A DNA stretch of 42,042 nt from an uncultured Candidatus Saccharibacteria bacterium (GTDB lineage Bacteria; Patescibacteriota; Saccharimonadia; Saccharimonadales; Saccharimonadaceae). The notes beneath the pieces were generated by a model. It saw only the letters and a program-made list of their open reading frames with translations, was not told the DNA's origin and searched no databases. The stretch spans positions 1 to 42,042 of the forward strand of contig CAMZAW010000002.1 in NCBI GenBank assembly GCA_947304335.1, written 5' to 3'. Positions 1 to 8,381 of the stretch are shown one piece after another; position 1 is the first letter of the stretch; the number at the start of each line of letters is the position of its first letter. The position numbers and the translations under genes are program-made.

Positions 1-38
1 TCGTCCAATAATAAATCGTCACTGTTTGTACTAGCCAT
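1..38 (-). CDS. 5' end of a CDS cut by the window edge (begins MASTNSDDLLLD)
   Basis: Reverse-strand ATG at 38 preceded by GGAGGAAAT Shine-Dalgarno; open to the window start. Confidence 0.6.
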   Translation of the reverse strand, partial: MASTNSDDLLLD

Positions 39-102
39 ATTTCCTCCACTTATATTGTTATGCTTTATTATAAAGTACTCCTGCGCTAAAATCAAGAGGA
101 TA

Positions 103-783
103 ATGGGTTTTATTGTAAAAAATACAACAATTTGCGGACCGTTTGATTTGATTTGCCCACACTCTTGTCGAGGTTGCGGGGCCATCGGTAATGCGTTCTG
201 TGAGTGTTGTAAAAATTACATAATTTCAAAACATTTGGATTTTTGTCCAAATTGTCATAAGCCCACAAATGGATTTTGCAATGACTGCCATCTGCCGCCA
301 CTTTTTGCAGTGGGTGCCCGCGAAGGGTTACTTGAACGACTGATTTATGACTACAAATACCACCAAGTGCGAGCGCTGGCCCGAAGCCTAGCGGAGATTT
401 TAGACCAGACTTTGCCAGTTTTTGCTGGCAAAGTAGCTATCGTTCCCTTGCCCACCATCCGCCGACACATTCGCGAACGCGGGTTTGACCATATTCTTTT
501 ACTTTGTAAAAAATTGGCGCGTTTGCGTGGTTACAGCGTTTCGAGAATTTTAGTTCGCAACAAAAACTATGTGCAGGTGGGTGCCGACAAAACCGCCCGT
601 GAGTTGCAAGCGAGCGAGGCCTATGCAGTAGCTTGCACGATCGAAAAAGATACCACTTATCTTTTGGTTGACGATGTTTGGACTACGGGCTCTAGTATGA
701 AGGCTGCCACCAAAAAGCTCCAGCAAGCTGGAGCTTTGAAAATCGTGGGAGCTGTGTTAGCAGTGAGTAGACTCAACCACTAA
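103..783 (+). CDS. comF: ComF family phosphoribosyltransferase (zinc ribbon + PRTase)
   Basis: N-terminal CxxC zinc-ribbon cysteines, LIYDYKYH, PLPTIRRHIRERGFDH, PRPP-binding LLVDDVWTTGSS. Start chosen at 103 (MGFIVKN) with AGAGGA upstream. Confidence 0.9.
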   Translation: MGFIVKNTTICGPFDLICPHSCRGCGAIGNAFCECCKNYIISKHLDFCPNCHKPTNGFCNDCHLPPLFAVGAREGLLERLIYDYKYHQVRALARSLAEILDQTLPVFAGKVAIVPLPTIRRHIRERGFDHILLLCKKLARLRGYSVSRILVRNKNYVQVGADKTARELQASEAYAVACTIEKDTTYLLVDDVWTTGSSMKAATKKLQQAGALKIVGAVLAVSRLNH

Positions 784-1182
784 GCTTGAAGACTCAGCTT
801 CTTTTTCGTCGGTTTCGGAAGGAAGAGCACTAACTACGAAGCGAACGATTGCGTAAGCGAGGAATGAAATGATGAGACCGATGATTGCGTAAAGAATGGT
901 GTTTTTTGCATCGGTAACTTTTTTAGCGTCACCACCAGAAACGACATAGCGAATACCGCCCCAGATAAGCATAATGACGGCGATAATACCAACGATGTAA
1001 AGGATGGTGTCGGTGATTTGGCGGAACACACCAGTGTCACCAAAAAGATTGCGTGGGCACTCTTCGCATCTAGCGGCTTCGGCACCCTCTTTAAGGCTTA
1101 CTGCATTAACATTTGAAAAACCAACTAAACCGCAGCAAAAGGCGATTACGATTGGGATTAATAATTTCATTGCTCTTTTCAT
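757..1182 (-). CDS. Small two-TM protein resembling TrbC/VirB2-type T4SS pilin
   Basis: Signal/TM N-terminus, then two hydrophobic segments (ILYIVGIIAVIMLIWGGIRYVVSGGDAKKV...ILYAIIGLIISFLAYAIV), the typical TrbC/VirB2 pilin layout. Confidence 0.7.
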   Translation of the reverse strand: MKRAMKLLIPIVIAFCCGLVGFSNVNAVSLKEGAEAARCEECPRNLFGDTGVFRQITDTILYIVGIIAVIMLIWGGIRYVVSGGDAKKVTDAKNTILYAIIGLIISFLAYAIVRFVVSALPSETDEKEAESSSLVVESTHC

Positions 1183-1188
1183 ACCTTT

Positions 1189-1197
1189 ATTATATCA
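1189..1197 (-). promoter_or_regulatory. Extended -10 (TGATATAAT), 6 nt before ATG of pilin-like gene
   Basis: Direct motif match; gap to ATG(1182) is 6 nt. Confidence 0.7.
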
Positions 1198-1250
1198 CAT
1201 TCCTAAAATTTTGAAAAGAGGGTGTAAAGTGTGATAAAATAGAGTGTATT

Positions 1251-1343
1251 GGAGGGTTACCCAAGTGGCTGAAGGGGACGGTTTGCTAAATCGTTAGTCT
1301 GGAGTGATCTGGAGCGGGAGTTCGAATCTCCCACCCTCCGCCA
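1251..1343 (+). tRNA. tRNA-Ser (anticodon GCT)
   Basis: Acceptor GGAGGGT/ACCCTCC, long variable arm, anticodon loop TTGCTAA, T-loop TTCGAAT, discriminator G, encoded CCA. Confidence 0.93.
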
Positions 1344-1469
1344 AAACAAAAGTGCAAGAAAAGCGTAGCTTTTCGAGCAGACTGAAGACAACAAAAATAG
1401 AGAGCTCGCTCTCATATTTTTGTTGGATGAAGGATGCGTGGAAACGATGTTTCTTACACTTTTGTTTTG
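1342..1469. repeat. Structured intergenic element bounded by a 20-bp near-perfect inverted repeat, with internal hairpins
   Basis: Left arm caaaacaaaagtgcaagaaa (1342-1361); right arm tttcttacacttttgttttg (1450-1469); one mismatch. Internal stem aacaaaaata-gagag-CTCG-ctctc-a-tatttttgtt (1390-1424) and aaaagc-gta-gctttt (1359-1373). Confidence 0.8.
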
Positions 1470-1510
1470 CGCGCTCTGATGGTGGCGAGATTATCCATCT
1501 CTCCCACCCG

Positions 1511-1519
1511 TGCTATAAT
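1511..1519 (+). promoter_or_regulatory. Extended -10 (TGCTATAAT), 6 nt before ATG 1526
   Basis: Direct motif match. Confidence 0.75.
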
Positions 1520-1525
1520 TGGCTT

Positions 1526-2971
1526 ATGGCAATCATCGTATCACACAATCAAAAAGACGCTGAAAAATTAGAACCGATTGACTTCGCGCTCGAAAGCGAC
1601 GTGCAGTCTTATATTTATGACAATCCGAATGTAATTCCCTTATACGAAATCGACGAAGACATTCGGCTTTTTGTGGCTTGCCGCGAATTCCAAACTAGAA
1701 GCGGCAGGATTGACGGTCTCGGTTTTGATGGCCGCGGTAATATTTACGTAATTGAAACGAAACTTTACCGCAACCCAGACAAGCGCACCGTAGTGGCGCA
1801 GGCACTAGATTATGGTGCTTCCCTCTGGAGGTATGCTACTAATTTCGACGATTTTATCGCGCAACTTTCTCACCATACACAAAAGCAGTTCGGCATGAGT
1901 TTTGAAGAAAAATATGCTGATTTCTTCGGACTTGAAGACGTTTCTGAAAGCTTGGCTTCGATTCGCGACAACCTTAATACTGGCAACATCAAGTTTGTAG
2001 TCTTGATGGATAAGCTTTATTCTTCCCTTAAGGATCTTATTATTTACATCAATCAAAACTCTCAATTCGATATTTATGCTTCTACGCTCGAGTATTACAA
2101 ATACAATGATTACGAAATTGTGATTCCTAAATTATTTGGCGCCGAGGTCAAAAAGGATGTAGTATCCAAAAAAGCTGCTAGCAATGATTACCAAGACATC
2201 ACGATTGATGAATTTGATAACTATACGTCAACTAACGATAAGTTGCCAGAAAGTAGCAAACAAATAATTCTTAAACTCCGAAAACTGTACAGCGATTTAT
2301 CCGACCGCTACAATGGTTCGACTTTTTGCTATCATTCCGTAAGCTCCGGGAGTTCTGGTTTTGGCGTGAATGATAAAGACCATAAACAGGCGTCGTTGAT
2401 CAGCCTCAACCAAGGCATTCGCTTTTTCCAGAGTGAAAGAAGTGGCAGAATCGCTTCGTTTAATAAGCGTGTTTTGAATCGCCTGATTAATGAAGGCTTG
2501 CTTGAAAAAACTGAGCAAAACCTCTCCGCGTCGCAATGGACAATCAAGCCGTCAACACTAATGAGCGATGACGAGACAACCAAATCCGAACTCCAAAGGT
2601 TTCTACAGATTAGCGAAGAAGAAGCCGCCCCAGTTCCTAGTGATACATCGTTCCCAATGAACGATGAGGCTGCACGGGCTTTGATTGCAAAGCTAAAGTG
2701 GACTTTTGCAAAAACCTATGCCGATAAATCTCCGCACGAATATGCCGTCGTTAGGGTCGACGATCCATACAGAGATGAGATGGTCGCCTTTATGCGCTAC
2801 ATTTTTGAAAATGGCTACGTCGAATACTATTACAAAAAGCCGTTTACTTTCTACAAAATTGATGGACGCAAGTATTGGTGCATGGCCCCAGATAAAGACC
2901 ATATTACTGACGATACCTATTTGCTCAATCGTTCTATGGAATACAATGTTGATACGACGTATGGCAATTAA
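1526..2971 (+). CDS. PDDEXK/NucS-like nuclease-domain protein with additional C-terminal domain
   Basis: RSGRIDGLGFDGRGNIYVIETKL matches a D...ExK nuclease core (DUF91/NucS-like). C-terminal WTFAKTYADKSPHEYAVVR...YYYKKPFTFYKIDGRKYWCMAPD...LLNRS is a separate conserved-looking module. Start revised from 1304 to 1526 because of the -10 position and the upstream tRNA overlap. Confidence 0.7.
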   Translation: MAIIVSHNQKDAEKLEPIDFALESDVQSYIYDNPNVIPLYEIDEDIRLFVACREFQTRSGRIDGLGFDGRGNIYVIETKLYRNPDKRTVVAQALDYGASLWRYATNFDDFIAQLSHHTQKQFGMSFEEKYADFFGLEDVSESLASIRDNLNTGNIKFVVLMDKLYSSLKDLIIYINQNSQFDIYASTLEYYKYNDYEIVIPKLFGAEVKKDVVSKKAASNDYQDITIDEFDNYTSTNDKLPESSKQIILKLRKLYSDLSDRYNGSTFCYHSVSSGSSGFGVNDKDHKQASLISLNQGIRFFQSERSGRIASFNKRVLNRLINEGLLEKTEQNLSASQWTIKPSTLMSDDETTKSELQRFLQISEEEAAPVPSDTSFPMNDEAARALIAKLKWTFAKTYADKSPHEYAVVRVDDPYRDEMVAFMRYIFENGYVEYYYKKPFTFYKIDGRKYWCMAPDKDHITDDTYLLNRSMEYNVDTTYGN

Positions 2972-2984
2972 TCTTGCATGTATA

Positions 2985-2993
2985 TGTTATAAT
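2985..2993 (+). promoter_or_regulatory. Extended -10 (TGTTATAAT), 6 nt before ATG 3000
   Basis: Direct motif match. Confidence 0.75.
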
Positions 2994-2999
2994 TAGCTT

Positions 3000-3470
3000 A
3001 TGGCAAAAGTATCATCTCCAATTAAGTGGACTGGCGAAGAATACATTGCAATCAAACGCAATGCTTGGTGGTATGTGGGGCTAGCCCTGGTATCAATCGC
3101 GCTTATTGCGCTCGGCGTTTGGCTTAGGATGTGGACTTTTATCATCGTAGTATGTCTCGCAGCAGTTGCGATTTTGGTGCGCGCTTTGATGCCGCCACGC
3201 AAAATCAAATACACTTTGGACAATAAAGGTTTAACTGAGGGCGGGCAGTTCCATCCATTTAGCGAGTTCCGGGCTTTTGGTATTCTTAAAGAAGGTGATC
3301 ATTATTCTGCCGTTTTGATTCCGCGCAAAAAGGTCAGCGTACAAGTGAAGGTTTACTTCCCTGAGTCCAATGGTGAAGAAATCGTGGACATGCTCGGCAT
3401 GCGATTGCCGATGGAAGAAATCCGTTTGGATTTTATCGACAAGCTGATAAAATTCTTGCGAATCTCGTAA
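3000..3470 (+). CDS. Hypothetical membrane protein (two TM segments, PH-like C-terminal region possible)
   Basis: Hydrophobic pair NAWWYVGLALVSIALIALGVWLRMWTFIIVVCLAAVAILVRAL followed by a soluble beta-rich domain. Confidence 0.7.
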   Translation: MAKVSSPIKWTGEEYIAIKRNAWWYVGLALVSIALIALGVWLRMWTFIIVVCLAAVAILVRALMPPRKIKYTLDNKGLTEGGQFHPFSEFRAFGILKEGDHYSAVLIPRKKVSVQVKVYFPESNGEEIVDMLGMRLPMEEIRLDFIDKLIKFLRIS

Positions 3471-3509
3471 GATATGATATTATAAACATAAGTAAAAAAG
3501 GTGGGCAAA

Positions 3510-4013
3510 ATGAACCAAGACCAAGACATTGATAACGATTTGCAAAAAGCAATCGACGACATCACAAATACTGAAAAAGACGAAGAGCCAGTTTTTGCTG
3601 ACCCAGTGGCAGCTCCTTCTACGGTGCCTGATGGCGCAGCAGATGAGATGAGCGATCCAATCGGACCATTCGAAGAAACTCCAATTGCACCTATCCCAGA
3701 CCTCGGCGTACCACCAATGCCAGCTGAGAACGATGCGATGACTGCTTTACCAACTGTTGATGCCCCAGTTGAAACAGCTCCAGTTGCAGCTCCAGCCGCT
3801 GCTGGTGGTGTAAAGGGTGACGCACTCAAGGCTTTGGTACCTTTGCTCGACAAAATGAGTCTCGACCCAAGCAAAAAATTTGGACTTATCAAGCTTGCTT
3901 ATGAAGAATTCCATGAAGAGGCCATGCTTGAACAGGCTTTGAAAGCCGCCCAAGCAATCACCGATGATGTAGCTCGTGGCGAAGCGTTGCTATATATTGT
4001 GGAAGCAAAATAA
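3510..4013 (+). CDS. Hypothetical acidic, Ala/Pro/Asp-rich protein
   Basis: ORF; ATG at 3510 preferred over GTG 3501 because AAGGTGGG acts as Shine-Dalgarno. Confidence 0.7.
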   Translation: MNQDQDIDNDLQKAIDDITNTEKDEEPVFADPVAAPSTVPDGAADEMSDPIGPFEETPIAPIPDLGVPPMPAENDAMTALPTVDAPVETAPVAAPAAAGGVKGDALKALVPLLDKMSLDPSKKFGLIKLAYEEFHEEAMLEQALKAAQAITDDVARGEALLYIVEAK

Positions 4014-4032
4014 CCTTATCGTTAACCTCCCA

Positions 4033-4066
4033 ACAAAAAGCCCGCTTATAAAAGCGGGTTTTTTGT
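4033..4066. terminator. Bidirectional intrinsic terminator between convergent genes
   Basis: acaaaaagcccgctt-ataa-aagcgggttttttgt; A/T tracts on both sides. Confidence 0.9.
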
Positions 4067-4067
4067 T

Positions 4068-5678
4068 TTAGTAGATACCTTCAGCTTGATTATCCGGTTT
4101 TTCTTCTGGGATGTTGACTACCAGAGCACCCATCGTGATGGCTGTTGCGGCGATTGAAATAGCGTTTTTAACAGCTTCTTTGGTGACTTTAGCTGGGTCG
4201 ATAATACCAGATTTCTTGAGATCGATTAAACCTTGTTCTGGTACCATGACATTAATACCAAAGCCCTTGTCGGCTTTTTCAACTTGGGCAAGAAGTGCTG
4301 GAGCGTTAAGGCCAGCATTCTCGACAATGTGAGTAAATGGAGCTTTGAGAGCGTTTCTTACGATGCGGGTGCCGTCATCATTCCCTTTTAAGGTGTTTGC
4401 GAGGTTCACGAGCGTGACACCACCGCCGGCCACGATGCCTTCGGCAAGCGCAGCTTTGGTAGCAGCTACAGCGTCATCTACACGATATTTCTTTTCGTCG
4501 ATTTCGGTTTCGGTAGCACCACCAACTTTAATCACGGCTACTTTACCAGAGAGAGCAGCAGCACGTTTTTCAAATTCACCACGTTCGTAATCGGTCTTGG
4601 CGAGCTCAGCTTGCGAGTGGATGAGCTCAATACGAGCAGCCACGGCCTTGCTGTTGCCGGCACCTTTGATAATGGTGCTTTCGTCTTTCGTGGCGATGAT
4701 TTTAGCGGCAGAGCCAAGCACCTCAAGGCCAACTTCTTCGAGTTTGAGGCCTTTGTCGGCAGTTACTACGGTAGCGCCGGTGAGAATGGCGATATCTTCC
4801 ATGATTTCCTTGCGGCGATCGCCAAAGGATGGAGCCTTGAGGACGAGTGAATTGAATACGCCTTTGAGTTTGTTAAGAACAAGCAATGACAAGGCTTCGC
4901 CTTCGACTTCCTCAGCAATAATAACCAAATCTTTTTGGCCAGCGGCAGCGCATTTTTCGAGAATCGGCAAAATATCATTGCTGCTTGAGAGCTTTTTATC
5001 GGTGATTAAAATAGCTGGTTTATTGAATACGGCTTCTTGGCGGTTAACGTCGGTGACGAAGAACGGTGATGAATAGCCTTTGTCGTAGCTAAAGCCTTCT
5101 ACGATTTCCTGTTCCATTTCGAGGCCTTGGCCGGCTTCTACAGTAACCACGCCATCTTTGCCGATTTTGTTAATAACATCAGCAATCAGCGCGCCAATTT
5201 TTTCGTCGCCAGCAGAAATGGTGGCTACATGCGCAACTTTTTCGCTGTCGCCAGCAATTTTTTCGGCAGATTTTTCGATACCCTTGATGATTTCGGCACC
5301 GGCTTTTTCGATGCCGCCTCGTAGTTCCATTGGGTTAACGCCAGCAGCGATGAGCTTGTTGGCTTCGTTTAAAATATTGTAGGTGAGCACGGTAACGGTA
5401 GTGGTGCCATCGCCTGCGACTTTGTTAAGTTTTTGGGCAGCGGTTTTGATAAGCTTGGCGCCGATTTGCTCGCCGAGCTTATCGCCAGTGTTTTCGAGTT
5501 CAACGGCTTCGGCCACGGTTACGCCATCGTGTGTGATCACTGGTGCGCCGTATTCTTTTTCAATAATTACATTCTGCCCTTTTGGCCCGAAAGTTACTTT
5601 GACGGCGTCATAAAGTTGTTTGGCACCGGCCAAAACCTTGGCTCTAGCATCTGCTTCGTAATATATCTTTTTTGCCAT
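4068..5678 (-). CDS. groEL: Chaperonin GroEL
   Basis: KVTFGPKGQNVIIEKEYGAPVITHDGVTVA, GDGTTTVTVL, EGIVAGGGVTLV; full length. C-terminus lacks a GGM tail. Confidence 0.98.
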   Translation of the reverse strand: MAKKIYYEADARAKVLAGAKQLYDAVKVTFGPKGQNVIIEKEYGAPVITHDGVTVAEAVELENTGDKLGEQIGAKLIKTAAQKLNKVAGDGTTTVTVLTYNILNEANKLIAAGVNPMELRGGIEKAGAEIIKGIEKSAEKIAGDSEKVAHVATISAGDEKIGALIADVINKIGKDGVVTVEAGQGLEMEQEIVEGFSYDKGYSSPFFVTDVNRQEAVFNKPAILITDKKLSSSNDILPILEKCAAAGQKDLVIIAEEVEGEALSLLVLNKLKGVFNSLVLKAPSFGDRRKEIMEDIAILTGATVVTADKGLKLEEVGLEVLGSAAKIIATKDESTIIKGAGNSKAVAARIELIHSQAELAKTDYERGEFEKRAAALSGKVAVIKVGGATETEIDEKKYRVDDAVAATKAALAEGIVAGGGVTLVNLANTLKGNDDGTRIVRNALKAPFTHIVENAGLNAPALLAQVEKADKGFGINVMVPEQGLIDLKKSGIIDPAKVTKEAVKNAISIAATAITMGALVVNIPEEKPDNQAEGIY

Positions 5679-5681
5679 ATA

Positions 5682-5936
5682 TTATAATGTCGCGAGGACA
5701 TCCTCCTCTTTTAAAATAATATAATCTTCGCCATCGAGCTTGATTTCGGTGGTAGAGAATTCTTTATAAACGATTTTGTCACCCTTTTTGACGGTTTTGA
5801 CTTCTGGACCAACGGATTCAACTACGGCATAGGCTGGTTTTTCTTTGGCTTCGCCGAGCAAAATACCGGATTTGGTCTTTTCGATTGGTTTTTCTATTTT
5901 CGCAACGACGCGATCTTTAAGAGGTTTTAATGCCAT
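5682..5936 (-). CDS. groES: Co-chaperonin GroES
   Basis: MALKPLKDRVVAKIEKPIEKTKSGILL...GDKIVYKEFSTTEIKLDGEDYIILKEEDVLATL; start placed at MALK with AGGAG upstream. Confidence 0.96.
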   Translation of the reverse strand: MALKPLKDRVVAKIEKPIEKTKSGILLGEAKEKPAYAVVESVGPEVKTVKKGDKIVYKEFSTTEIKLDGEDYIILKEEDVLATL

Positions 5937-5965
5937 ATTATCTCCTTTTACTTGATTATAGGTCT

Positions 5966-5992
5966 TTGGCACTCGCGTGTCAAGAGTGCCAA
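5966..5992. promoter_or_regulatory. CIRCE operator (HrcA-binding type)
   Basis: TTGGCACTC-N9(gcgtgtcaa)-GAGTGCCAA immediately upstream of groES; CIRCE consensus is TTAGCACTC-N9-GAGTGCTAA. Confidence 0.92.
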
Positions 5993-6537
5993 ATAACTCC
6001 TTTCAACCGGGCCGGCGCCGACTTCAAAAGATAAATAATATTACTCGAAATGCCGGCGATTTCCTTTTCCTTAAAGGCGCCTTCACTCCAGTCTTCGAGC
6101 AAACCATAGAGTTCGTAAAAACAAATGTCAAAAAGTTGGTCCTGATTCTTGGTCCAATGACATGAAGTAATAATCTTAGGTTTTAACACTTCGAATATCC
6201 GGCGCAGCAAGTTTTGGTCGCCGCGACGAAAGGCAATACTGAAGAATTTTTTATATTTGATGATAAATACCAGCGTAAACTGCACGGTATTTTTGAGAGT
6301 TTTGGCGCGCTTAAAATGCAAAGACGATTCGAAACGCAAGATTAGTTTGCTTTCGTAGGCGATGAGCATTTCTTCGATGGTGCCGTAGTGGCGGTAGAAA
6401 GTGGAGAGTGAAATGCGGGCCTGGCGCGCGAGGTCGCTAGGGTTCAGACTAATAAGACGCGGGTTTTCTTCGAGAATTTTTGCGAGGGTGGCGAGGATAG
6501 CGGTTTCGGTCTTTTGGTAGCGGCTATCCTTTTTCAT
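5980..6537 (-). CDS. TetR/AcrR family transcriptional regulator
   Basis: N-terminal HTH ...LNPSDLARQARISLSTFYRHYGTIEEMLIAYESK. Confidence 0.85.
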   Translation of the reverse strand: MKKDSRYQKTETAILATLAKILEENPRLISLNPSDLARQARISLSTFYRHYGTIEEMLIAYESKLILRFESSLHFKRAKTLKNTVQFTLVFIIKYKKFFSIAFRRGDQNLLRRIFEVLKPKIITSCHWTKNQDQLFDICFYELYGLLEDWSEGAFKEKEIAGISSNIIYLLKSAPARLKGVIWHS

Positions 6538-6538
6538 T

Positions 6539-7099
6539 TTAGTTTTTAATGATGGCTAACGTGTCCTTTTGCACGAGCTGGCGACCGCCCAAGGCTTCGT
6601 CTACCGCCTTGGTGACGCCGGGGAGTTCGGGATTGTTATAGTCGTGTACGACAATAATCCCCCCTTTCTCCACTTTGCCCTCAATGGCTCTAAACGAATC
6701 TTTGATGGACTGGTAAAAATCGCCGTCTAAAAAGGCGAAACTGATTTTTTCGGGTAAATCTTCCGGTTTAAGATCGGCAAACCAGGCTTTTTTGATGATT
6801 GGCACTGGCAAATTAGCGCGCAAGAAGCGTAATTTTACTTCGCGCTTAGTGACATTCAGCGCACCGGCTTGAAAATTAATGCCGGCAGCGGATTCATCTT
6901 CCTTGGTTTTTGGTGGGAGTCCCTCAAAAGAATCATAGATCCAGAGTTTTTTATCGGAGCCTTTTAAAATTTCGGCTAGAAGTAGGGAGGTGTCGCCTTC
7001 GTAGCAGCCGAGCTCTACGAAATCTCCAGGGGTGGAAAGACAAGCTTCTGCAATACGCAAAATTTCACGAGTTTCAGAATCTGCAACTTGTTTCAACAC
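6539..7099 (-). CDS. Class I SAM-dependent methyltransferase (TylF/MycF-like)
   Basis: DFVELGCYEGDTS, LWIYDSFEGLP, FAFLDGDFYQSIKDS, IIVVHDYNNPELPGV; GTG start with AAGGAG upstream. Confidence 0.8.
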   Translation of the reverse strand: MLKQVADSETREILRIAEACLSTPGDFVELGCYEGDTSLLLAEILKGSDKKLWIYDSFEGLPPKTKEDESAAGINFQAGALNVTKREVKLRFLRANLPVPIIKKAWFADLKPEDLPEKISFAFLDGDFYQSIKDSFRAIEGKVEKGGIIVVHDYNNPELPGVTKAVDEALGGRQLVQKDTLAIIKN

Positions 7100-7159
7100 T
7101 TCTCCTTGTTGTTTTCATTATTATGGCACAAATTTGCTAAAAAATCAATAGGGATTTTA

Positions 7160-7168
7160 TGATATAAT
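7160..7168 (+). promoter_or_regulatory. Extended -10 (TGATATAAT) of ackA, here with a leader and SD
   Basis: Direct motif match; 16 nt to ATG including AAAGGAG. Confidence 0.7.
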
Positions 7169-7184
7169 CAGGGAAAGGAGAAAT

Positions 7185-8381
7185 ATGAACAATATTACAA
7201 AAATTTTTCTAGTGCTAAATTCCGGTTCTTCAAGTGAGAAATTTTCTCTTTATGAAGGCGAAGACGAAGTTTGTTCCCTTTATTTCGAGGGTATCGAAGA
7301 GGGTGGCAAAAAACATTTCATCTGCACGGTAAGCCGCGCCGATGGTTCTGAAGAAAAACTCGACAAAACCTGGGATGACCTCAGCACCGCTTTTGTGGAT
7401 GCTAAAGGTATTTTTGAAAAGGAAGGCTTTATTAATGAAGCTCACCCACTCGATGGTATCTTGGTCCGTACTCCAGCCGCTGGTAAATACTTCAGCAAAC
7501 ACAATATCGTAGATGAACAAACCTTCGTGGAGCTCGAAAAAGTTAAAGTTACCTATCCACTTCACGTGCCTGGTGTACTTCGTGGTATCAAAAATGCCCA
7601 AGCTGCCTTCCCTGGTATTCCAGTTCTTACCATGTCTGATTCCGAGGCTTTGACTCGCGACAGCCGCAAAGATGCTAAATATGCTTTGCCAAAAGAAATC
7701 GTCGAAAAATATGACCTTGGTCGCTGGGGCGCTCATGGTTCTTCCTATGGTTTCATTCGTGGCCGCGTGAAAGAGCTTGGCCTCGAGGCTCCAAAAATGG
7801 TGGTTTGCCATCTTGGTTCTGGCTGTTCTGTTACCGGTTTTGAAAACGGCGAGCCAGCCTACACTTCAATGGGCGAAACTCCACTTGAAGGCTTGATGTC
7901 CTCTACCCGCACCGGCTCAATCGATCCTACCGTTGGCGCTTTGCTCGGCAGCGAAATGGGTGCCGCTGATGCTATTAAACTTCTCAACAAAGAGTCTGGC
8001 CTTAAAGCTCTTGCTGGTTCTGATGACATGCGCGAGATTATCGCCGGCGCCGAAGAAGGCGTGCCAGAAGCTGTAGAAGCTTACAACATGTTTGTAGATG
8101 GCGTAGCTGGCAAAATCGGTGAGTTCGCTGCTAAGATGGGTGGCATTGACGCCATCGTCTTTACTGCAACCATCGGTGAACGCTCAATTCCAATTCGTGG
8201 CTCTGTAATTTCTAAACTCGAGTTCATGGGCTTCAAGATTGATAATGATATCAAGGTCGACCGCTCTGCTGGTTACACCAACATCGCTGCTGAAGGCTCT
8301 AAGCCAATCTATGTAATCGCCACCAACGAGGCAAATTACATGATCAAAAAGGCTGGCGAATTGCTCGATAGTCTTAAATAA
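7185..8381 (+). CDS. ackA: Acetate kinase
   Basis: FLVLNSGSSSEKFSLY, DGILVRTPAAGKYF, VCHLGSGCSVTGFENGEPAYTSMGETPLEGLMSSTRTGSIDP, FTATIGERSIPIR. Confidence 0.96.
   Translation: MNNITKIFLVLNSGSSSEKFSLYEGEDEVCSLYFEGIEEGGKKHFICTVSRADGSEEKLDKTWDDLSTAFVDAKGIFEKEGFINEAHPLDGILVRTPAAGKYFSKHNIVDEQTFVELEKVKVTYPLHVPGVLRGIKNAQAAFPGIPVLTMSDSEALTRDSRKDAKYALPKEIVEKYDLGRWGAHGSSYGFIRGRVKELGLEAPKMVVCHLGSGCSVTGFENGEPAYTSMGETPLEGLMSSTRTGSIDPTVGALLGSEMGAADAIKLLNKESGLKALAGSDDMREIIAGAEEGVPEAVEAYNMFVDGVAGKIGEFAAKMGGIDAIVFTATIGERSIPIRGSVISKLEFMGFKIDNDIKVDRSAGYTNIAAEGSKPIYVIATNEANYMIKKAGELLDSLK

Noticed and set aside
1304-1525. N-terminal extension of the 555-aa ORF
   Set aside because: Runs through the tRNA-Ser 3' half and the structured element; the -10 at 1514-1519 supports a start at 1526.
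5127-5382. Small + strand ORFs as alternative proteins
   Set aside because: Shadow frames of groEL, no SD or -10 signal.
4111-5687. Several + strand ORFs (4111, 4345, 4597, 5158, 5383, 5433) across groEL
   Set aside because: Low-complexity antisense translations of groEL; no start signals or family similarity.
7230-7811. 193-aa - strand ORF inside ackA
   Set aside because: Antisense shadow of a well-supported acetate kinase gene.
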